From Clostridiales bacterium (GTDB lineage: Bacteria; Bacillota; Clostridia; Oscillospirales; Butyricicoccaceae): 10,698 bases of DNA. Both the position numbers and the translations under genes were made by a program. Shown here in pieces: positions 6,559 to 10,698 of the stretch (position 1 is the first letter of the stretch; each line of letters opens with the position of its first letter). The stretch is taken from positions 1 through 10,698 of the forward strand of contig JANZZB010000043.1 in the NCBI GenBank assembly GCA_026419635.1. The letters run 5' to 3'. The notes beneath the pieces were generated by a model. The model was not told where the DNA came from. It made no database searches and worked only from the letters and a program-made list of their open reading frames with translations.

Positions 6559-8034
6559 GAAAGCCGCAACATCTATGAAGAGATCGCGCTGAGAACAAAC
6601 GGAGATATTTATATCGGCGTTGTGGGCCCTGTGCGAACAGGAAAATCCACCTTTATAAAACAGTTTATGGAAACCCTTGTCATTCCGAACATTGATAATG
6701 TTTATCGGCGCGAGAGGGCAAAAGACGAACTTCCGCAGAGCGGTTCCGGTAGAACCATTATGACGGCCGAGCCGAAATTTGTGCCGGAGGAGGCCGTCGA
6801 GGTCAATCTGGCCGCGAATACGAAAGTAAAAGTTCGGATGATCGACTGTGTCGGTTATATGGTAAACGGAGCGCTCGGCCAGTTCGAGGACGATATGCCC
6901 CGGATGGTGACAACTCCCTGGTTTGAAAAACCCATTCCGATGAGCGAAGCTGCTGAAATTGGCACGCGAAAGGTCATTACTGATCATTCTACAATCGGAC
7001 TTGTGATTACAACAGACGGCAGCGTTACCGATATACCGAGGGAAGATTATATTGAAGCGGAAAGCCGCGTAATCAGCGAATTAAAAGCACTAAACAAACC
7101 GTTTTTGGTATTGTTGAATACGGCAAACCCTCACTCGGAAAGCGCTCAAAATATCAAAAAACAAATTGAAAACACCTATAACGTAACCTGTATCGCAGTA
7201 GACTGTGCTCGCTTAAACAGAGACGAAATCGGAACAATTATCCGCCAGGTTCTCTACGAATTCCCGGTATCCGAATTCGGAATTAAGCTTCCAAAATGGG
7301 TCAGCGCATTGCCGTCCGGACATCCGTTAAAGGGAGCTGTCTATTCCGGAATCATGGAGCGTGCCGGTACATTAAAACGAATTCGGAATGTTGAGGACGT
7401 TGTTTCGTCATTTACCGAAATCGAAAATATCTCCGGCAGTTCGATTGATAGCATCAATTTAGGAGAAGGGAAAGTTGTTGCTTCACTTACAATGTCTCAG
7501 GATCTGTTTTATCAGATTCTGCGCGAACATACCGGATTCCAGATCAATGACGAAGGCGATCTAATCCCGCTCCTTTCCAAACTTTCCAGTGTAAAACTAG
7601 AATATGACCGTCTCTACTGTGCTTTGCAGCAGGTACGTCAAACAGGTTATGGCATCGTGATGCCTACGATTGAAGAATTAAAACTGGAAGAACCCGAAAT
7701 CGTAAAGCAAGGTGGACGTTTTGGCGTAAAACTGCGAGCATCCGCACCGTCAATACATCTTATTCAGGCAAACATTGAGACGGAGGTTTCTCCGATTGTA
7801 GGTACGGAAAGACAATCAGAAGAACTTGTGCAGTATCTGTTGTCGGAATTCGATGGTAAACCTGAAAAGATTTGGGAAAGCAATATCTTCGGAAAATCAC
7901 TAAGCGAGCTTGTTAGTGAAGGGTTAAATAATAAATTAAACCGTATGCCGGACGAGGCGCGTGGAAAAATTCAAGAAACACTTGAGAGAATTATAAATGA
8001 GGGAAGCGGAGGACTGGTCTGCATCATTCTGTAA
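6556..8034 (+). CDS. spoIVA: Stage IV sporulation protein A, coat basement-layer ATPase
   Basis: SpoIVA is a mother-cell protein that binds SpoVM on the outer forespore membrane and polymerises irreversibly upon ATP hydrolysis, forming the basement layer of the coat. The product is 492 residues. The N-terminal TRAFAC-related ATPase domain shows Walker A GPVRTGKST with Lys30, TIMTAEPKF with Thr70, and Walker B IDCVGY with Asp97. These positions equal those I remember from Bacillus SpoIVA. Further family signatures are TPWFEKPIPMSEAAEIGTRK, TIGLVITTDGS, the RQTGYGI stretch, APSIHLI, GTERQSEELV and the C-terminal ETLERIINEGSGGLVCIIL, which carries the end needed for SpoVM contact. Position 71 is Ala, where I recall the Bacillus protein having a second Thr. 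Its gene neighbours are sipL-like and spoVM, encoding its direct partners. Inverted-repeat arrays lie on both sides. Confidence 0.98.
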   Translation: MESRNIYEEIALRTNGDIYIGVVGPVRTGKSTFIKQFMETLVIPNIDNVYRRERAKDELPQSGSGRTIMTAEPKFVPEEAVEVNLAANTKVKVRMIDCVGYMVNGALGQFEDDMPRMVTTPWFEKPIPMSEAAEIGTRKVITDHSTIGLVITTDGSVTDIPREDYIEAESRVISELKALNKPFLVLLNTANPHSESAQNIKKQIENTYNVTCIAVDCARLNRDEIGTIIRQVLYEFPVSEFGIKLPKWVSALPSGHPLKGAVYSGIMERAGTLKRIRNVEDVVSSFTEIENISGSSIDSINLGEGKVVASLTMSQDLFYQILREHTGFQINDEGDLIPLLSKLSSVKLEYDRLYCALQQVRQTGYGIVMPTIEELKLEEPEIVKQGGRFGVKLRASAPSIHLIQANIETEVSPIVGTERQSEELVQYLLSEFDGKPEKIWESNIFGKSLSELVSEGLNNKLNRMPDEARGKIQETLERIINEGSGGLVCIIL

Positions 8035-8085
8035 TTCTGCAACGGTAAACGGGCCGGACGGCAATAAAATATAAAACGGGCAAAA

Positions 8086-8123
8086 ACCAGAGGCGGGAAA
8101 AAATGATTTTGCCCGCCTCTGGT
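8086..8123. repeat. Copy 1 of a 38-base palindromic module
   Basis: Arms ACCAGAGGCGGG (8086-8097) and CCCGCCTCTGGT (8112-8123) enclose a 14-base A/T-rich loop. It is 33/38 identical, without gaps, to the module at 8315-8352. It begins 51 bases after the spoIVA stop and has no T run after it on the + strand. Confidence 0.8.
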
Positions 8124-8314
8124 CAGCTTGTCGAAAAAATATATAGGGGATTGTTAAGGGGTCGAAACCCCATAATGTAAGATTAGTCCGCAGGCGGACA
8201 TGCGCCGCCGGAGGACACACTGGATAAAATCTTCAGATTTTGTCCGCACCTGGGGAAGTATCGAGGGGGAATCGGATTTCCTCTCGAAAGGCTGTCGACT
8301 TTATCGACAGCCTC

Positions 8315-8352
8315 ACTAGAGGCGGGCAAAATTGATTTTGTCCGCCTCTAGT
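8315..8352. repeat. Copy 2 of a 38-base palindromic module
   Basis: Arms start ACTAGAGGCGGG (8315-8326) and end CCGCCTCTAGT (8342-8352). The fully paired stem has 17 bp with one G-U and a TTGA loop. Relative to copy 1, positions 3 and 36 change together from a C-G to a T-A pair, which keeps pairing intact. Confidence 0.8.
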
Positions 8353-8355
8353 TTT
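8315..8355 (+). terminator. Terminator-like strong hairpin before the M23 gene
   Basis: The 17-pair stem of module copy 2 is directly followed by TTTT (8352-8355). This is the best candidate for ending transcription that comes through spoIVA. The T run is short, so read-through is possible. Confidence 0.55.
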
Positions 8356-8545
8356 AAACAGTTCAATATAGAAAAGCATAGGACAAAATATTTTTTACCG
8401 ACCAGTCATTTGGTTTATTTTTTTGAATATATATTACTAACACAAAGATTCGTAATTCGGCGAACCGCTCGCCGTAATAAGCGGTGTCCGCATGAACTTG
8501 GAGATTTACTCGCGAAAATCTCGTATAAAGCGGATGGAGCATAAT
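8356..8545. other. Leader region of the M23 gene
   Basis: No gene is supported here. The stretch is AT-rich up to about 8440. Two small stems follow: ACCGCT 8464-8469/8480-8485 (10-base loop) and GAGATTT 8501-8507/8516-8522 (8-base loop). The promoter of the M23-M50 pair should lie here. I see no clear sigmaE box; ATATATT at 8429-8435 is a weak -35 candidate without a good -10 partner. Confidence 0.4.
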
Positions 8546-9607
8546 ATGAGTGTCGTAAACAGAGGCCGAAGGCTAAAACGGCATAATACATACGGAAGAA
8601 GGCAATACCGAAAAACAAAAAATAAGAGCCCCTTATTTAAGCTCAGTCTTCTTATAGGTGTCGTTTTGTTTGCGTTTGCGCTGAAATATGTAGATAAGCC
8701 GCCGATTACTACAATTAGAGAATTTATATCCGAAAATCTAGGAGGAGGAGAAGCGATTAAAGATACCGTCGCAGTTATTGGTAAGGCTGTTATTGGTGAA
8801 AACGGGTTGTGGGGTTCGATAAATAACGCAGCTGTAAAAGTATTTAATGCGGATAAGAACGATGATAATAATAGCAAAGACGTTAAGGAAAACACATCGT
8901 CGGCTACGGTAGATCCTAAGAGTCTGCCGGCAATATCGCCAAACGTCTTTGACGAAATGTCACCAGAGAGCACCGGAGACAATTTGTCGGCCGGTGCTTT
9001 CTCAGCTCAGCAATTAGTTTATAAGAAAGAAGAAAAATTAAAAGAAATCGGTGCAGAAAGTTTTGCAAAATACGGATTTGGATTATCAGAAACAGAACTC
9101 CCAGACGGAATCAATCTGCTGCTTAAAAAGGCCGCTCCAACTGCAAAAGATCAGAAAAGCTTTCAAATTCTGCCTACACTCCCAAGTAATGTAGACGGGA
9201 AAAAGTATAAGTTGCCTTTCTCTTGCAGCGCTCCTCTAAACGGAGTGATTACATCTCCTTTTGGCGAACGTACAGACCCTTTAAATAGTGAAGATACGTT
9301 TCACCATGGGGTCGATATTGGTGTACCGGCAGGGACGGTCATAAAATGCTTTGCGCAAGGGAAGGTCATTGATGTCGGATCAAACAGCATATATGGTAAA
9401 TATGTTCGCGTCCAGCACAGTGGGGGATTCACCTCGTTTTATGCGCATTGCAGTAAAATATACGTAAAAATAGGGCAAAAGGTAAAGCTAGGCCAAAAAT
9501 TAGCAATTTCCGGAAGTACGGGACGCGCAACGGGCCCGCATCTCCATTTTGAACTGCGGCGAAACAATTTACTGATCAATCCATCTAATTATGTTAAATT
9601 ATCGTAA
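8546..9607 (+). CDS. spoIVFA: Membrane-anchored M23 (LytM) protein, SpoIVFA-like
   Basis: This is probably the regulatory partner of the intramembrane protease encoded next, as SpoIVFA is for SpoIVFB in pro-sigmaK activation at the outer forespore membrane. With the start at 8546 the product is 353 residues. It has a strongly basic N-terminus (1-28), one membrane helix (about 29-49), a low-complexity Asn/Asp/Lys/Ser-rich linker (about 100-150), then a LytM/M23 domain (about 228-350). Zinc-ligand motifs look complete: HHGVD (His253, Asp257), YAH (His301) and PHLHFE (His332, His334). An active endopeptidase is therefore possible. The start was chosen because GGAG at 8536-8539 is six bases before ATG 8546; an in-frame ATG at 8492 lacks a good SD. 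The symbol rests on architecture and on overlap with the M50 gene. A SpoIIQ-like or cell-wall hydrolase role is the alternative. Confidence 0.72.
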   Translation: MSVVNRGRRLKRHNTYGRRQYRKTKNKSPLFKLSLLIGVVLFAFALKYVDKPPITTIREFISENLGGGEAIKDTVAVIGKAVIGENGLWGSINNAAVKVFNADKNDDNNSKDVKENTSSATVDPKSLPAISPNVFDEMSPESTGDNLSAGAFSAQQLVYKKEEKLKEIGAESFAKYGFGLSETELPDGINLLLKKAAPTAKDQKSFQILPTLPSNVDGKKYKLPFSCSAPLNGVITSPFGERTDPLNSEDTFHHGVDIGVPAGTVIKCFAQGKVIDVGSNSIYGKYVRVQHSGGFTSFYAHCSKIYVKIGQKVKLGQKLAISGSTGRATGPHLHFELRRNNLLINPSNYVKLS

Positions 9608-10199
9608 TAATATGTTTTCCCGGTTTTCTGTAACACCGGCTTTTCTTTGCCTTGTATTTCTTTATGCATTTGCAGGAAATCTATCATTGCTGCCCGCTAT
9701 TTTATCTGCAGCTTTATTGCATGAATGCGGCCATTTGATTATGATCCGGCTTCTAGGACTGAAAGTAGATAAAATTGAAGCTACTCTTTTAGGATTTTTG
9801 ATTCGTACAAACGCAGGTCTTTCTTCTTATTTATCTGAAATATTGATCTCACTCTCGGGGCCTGCCTTAAGTATTATCGTCGCTGTCTGTTCTTCAGTAG
9901 CGGCTTCTCGTGGATTTTATTCCGAATCGCTTTATATATTCTCAGGAATGAACATTATTTTCGGTATTTTCAATTTACTCCCTGCATCAAAACTGGACGG
10001 CGGGCGTGCGGTCCATAGCCTTCTATGTCTGTTTTTTTCACCTGATGACACGTATCGTATCTCATCCATTATATCCGTCGTTACGGCAGTGTTTGTTATA
10101 CTGGCAGGGGCATATATCTTATATACTACAAAATATAATCTCTCACTTTTGCTGATCGGTTTATGGCTTTTGGTTCGATCGAATCCCGATAATTCTTAA
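9591..10199 (+). CDS. spoIVFB: M50 site-2 protease, SpoIVFB-like
   Basis: This is an intramembrane zinc metalloprotease, probably the enzyme that cuts pro-sigmaK in the mother cell. The product is up to 202 residues, mostly hydrophobic, with about six membrane segments. The catalytic motif HECGH lies at 44-48 (HExxH), and the third ligand is Asp136 in NLLPASKLDGGR. It is shorter than Bacillus SpoIVFB and ends soon after the last helix, so the C-terminal CBS domain that senses ATP is missing. It overlaps the M23 gene by 17 bases if ATG 9591 is used; ATG 9612, four bases after the M23 stop, is an equally possible start. Neither has a clear SD, which implies translation coupled to the upstream gene. 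The gene pair, order and overlap favour SpoIVFB over other M50 proteases such as RseP, which also carry PDZ domains. Confidence 0.8.
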   Translation: MLNYRNNMFSRFSVTPAFLCLVFLYAFAGNLSLLPAILSAALLHECGHLIMIRLLGLKVDKIEATLLGFLIRTNAGLSSYLSEILISLSGPALSIIVAVCSSVAASRGFYSESLYIFSGMNIIFGIFNLLPASKLDGGRAVHSLLCLFFSPDDTYRISSIISVVTAVFVILAGAYILYTTKYNLSLLLIGLWLLVRSNPDNS

Positions 10200-10240
10200 T
10201 TTTATAAAGGTTTATAACATTCGATAAAGCTAATATTTAC

Positions 10241-10269
10241 TTGCTTTGAAGGTAAAATAGCATTATGAT
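10241..10269 (+). promoter_or_regulatory. Possible sigmaA promoter upstream of the radical SAM gene
   Basis: TTGCTT (10241-10246) and TATGAT (10264-10269) are separated by exactly 17 bases, about 95 bases before the ATG at 10364. The -10 matches consensus at 5/6 and the -35 at only 3/6. An alternative pair, TTGAAG (10246-10251) and TAAAAT (10271-10276), has 19-base spacing. Confidence 0.35.
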
Positions 10270-10363
10270 CTAAAATGCGGCTATAGTTTTAATCATACAG
10301 CTTTAGAATAAAAAACAAGAGTTCATTGAAATACTCTGTTTGAACACCCCATTGGAGGAAAGA

Positions 10364-10698
10364 ATGCAAAATAAACTTGAACGGATTTTGCTCCGTGTTC
10401 AAAAACCTGCAAGGTATACTGGCGGAGAATACTATTCCGCCAACAAAGATTTATCAACCGTCGATCTGCGTTTTGCCCTTGCCTTTCCGGATATTTACGA
10501 AGTCGGGATGTCGCATCTTGGTTCACGAATTCTGTACGGACTTTATAACAGCCTTGACGGCGTATTTTGCGAGAGGGTATACGCTCCATGGCCTGATATG
10601 GAAAGGGAGATGCGAAAAAGCGGACTCCCTCTTTATGCCCTGGAAAGCCATGATCCGATAAAGTTATTCGATAGGATCGGCTTTTCGCTCCAGTATGA
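10364..10698 (+). CDS. B12-binding-type radical SAM protein, TIGR03960 family, 3' truncated
   Basis: Only the first 111 residues are present; the frame runs off the right edge. GGAGGA at 10354-10359 lies four bases before ATG 10364. Visible segments are LERILLRVQKPARYTGGEY, RFALAFPDIYEVGMSHLGSR, ERVYAPWPDMEREMR, GLPLYALESHDPIKLFDRIG and FSLQY. They match the N-terminal region I know from TIGR03960 radical SAM proteins, which carry a cobalamin-binding-like domain before the CxxxCxxC radical SAM core. That core is not in the window, so the iron-sulfur motif cannot be checked. The family has no established function. In many Clostridia it is followed by a TIGR03936 gene and RNase G/rplU, but nothing downstream is visible here. 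No link to the sporulation genes is evident. Confidence 0.85.
   Translation, partial: MQNKLERILLRVQKPARYTGGEYYSANKDLSTVDLRFALAFPDIYEVGMSHLGSRILYGLYNSLDGVFCERVYAPWPDMEREMRKSGLPLYALESHDPIKLFDRIGFSLQY

Larger units (their letters stand above)
8077..8352. repeat. Array of inverted repeats downstream of spoIVA
   Basis: The 511-base gap 8035-8545 holds no gene that I can support. Inverted repeats: CGGGCAAAA 8077-8085/8107-8115 (perfect 9 bp, overlapping the next); ACCAGAGGCGGG 8086-8097/8112-8123 (perfect 12 bp); GGGGT 8158-8162/8167-8171; GTCCGC 8186-8191/8194-8199, with an alternative GGCGG 8193-8197/8205-8209; GGATAAAATC 8222-8231/8236-8245 (one G-U, loop TTCA); 8261-8272/8276-8287 (12 pairs, two G-U, loop CGG); AGGCTGTCGA 8289-8298/8304-8313 (perfect 10 bp); and 8315-8331/8336-8352 (17 pairs, one G-U). 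GATTTTG(C/T)CCGC recurs at 8105, 8236 and 8334, showing that some units are related copies. It could be a MITE-like element, a repeat-derived structured RNA or a terminator array. Confidence 0.75.

Noticed and set aside
6448..6987. 179-codon open frame on the minus strand opposite the start of spoIVA
   Set aside because: It lies opposite the strongly conserved spoIVA coding frame and the inverted-repeat array, with no RBS or recognisable protein features; a coding-strand shadow.
8332..8544. 70-codon open frame on the plus strand upstream of the M23 gene
   Set aside because: It starts inside the terminator-like hairpin, has no SD and shows no recognisable protein pattern.
8492..8545. M23 gene start at ATG 8492
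   Set aside because: Poor SD there, and the added 18 residues overlap the leader stem at 8501-8522. ATG 8546 has GGAG six bases upstream.
8506..8982. 158-codon open frame on the minus strand opposite the M23 gene
   Set aside because: Antisense to a gene with clear domain content; its composition fits a shadow frame and no family was recognised.
10318..10337. Terminator after the M50 gene (AGAGT/ACTCT stem)
   Set aside because: The stem is five pairs with a 10-base loop and lacks a T run; too weak to call.

Overview
The window looks like a chromosomal segment of an endospore-forming, Gram-positive Clostridia member. An Oscillospiraceae/Acutalibacteraceae-type anaerobe is my guess. The evidence is strong AGGAGG-type ribosome binding sites, a PASTA-type Ser/Thr kinase operon, and sporulation genes restricted to endospore formers (spoVM, a sipL-like gene, spoIVA and a SpoIVFA/SpoIVFB-like pair). 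All recognised genes are on the + strand. No tRNA, rRNA, CRISPR array, transposase or phage gene was seen.

Layout. (1) 1-4087: a tightly packed housekeeping operon holding prpC (5' end missing), prkC, rsgA and thiN. Genes abut or overlap by 1-4 bases and the operon ends at a strong terminator (4124-4150). It matches the Bacillus prpC-prkC-rsgA-rpe-thiN-spoVM order except that rpe is absent. (2) 4351-8034: a spore-coat basement-layer cluster. It starts with a 25-codon spoVM with its own strong RBS. A DUF3794/SPOCS-LysM protein that best fits SipL comes next, then spoIVA. SpoVM marks the forespore membrane, SpoIVA polymerises on it using ATP, and SipL (the clostridial counterpart of SpoVID) ties the coat to SpoIVA, so the three likely work as one unit. 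(3) 8546-10199: a membrane-anchored M23 (LytM) protein overlapping a short M50 site-2 protease gene. This arrangement matches SpoIVFA-SpoIVFB, the pro-sigmaK processing machinery. (4) 10364-10698: the first third or less of a TIGR03960-type B12-binding radical SAM protein, cut by the window edge.

Noncoding DNA. Both intergenic regions flanking spoIVA (6230-6555 and 8035-8545) are filled with back-to-back perfect or near-perfect inverted repeats. Several of them share arms, so they could form alternative structures. The second region contains two copies of a 38-base palindromic module, 33/38 identical, including one compensated base-pair change. Apart from these arrays there is a 10-bp-arm palindrome upstream of spoVM and two successive terminator-like hairpins after it. 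The arrays are the least explained part of the window.
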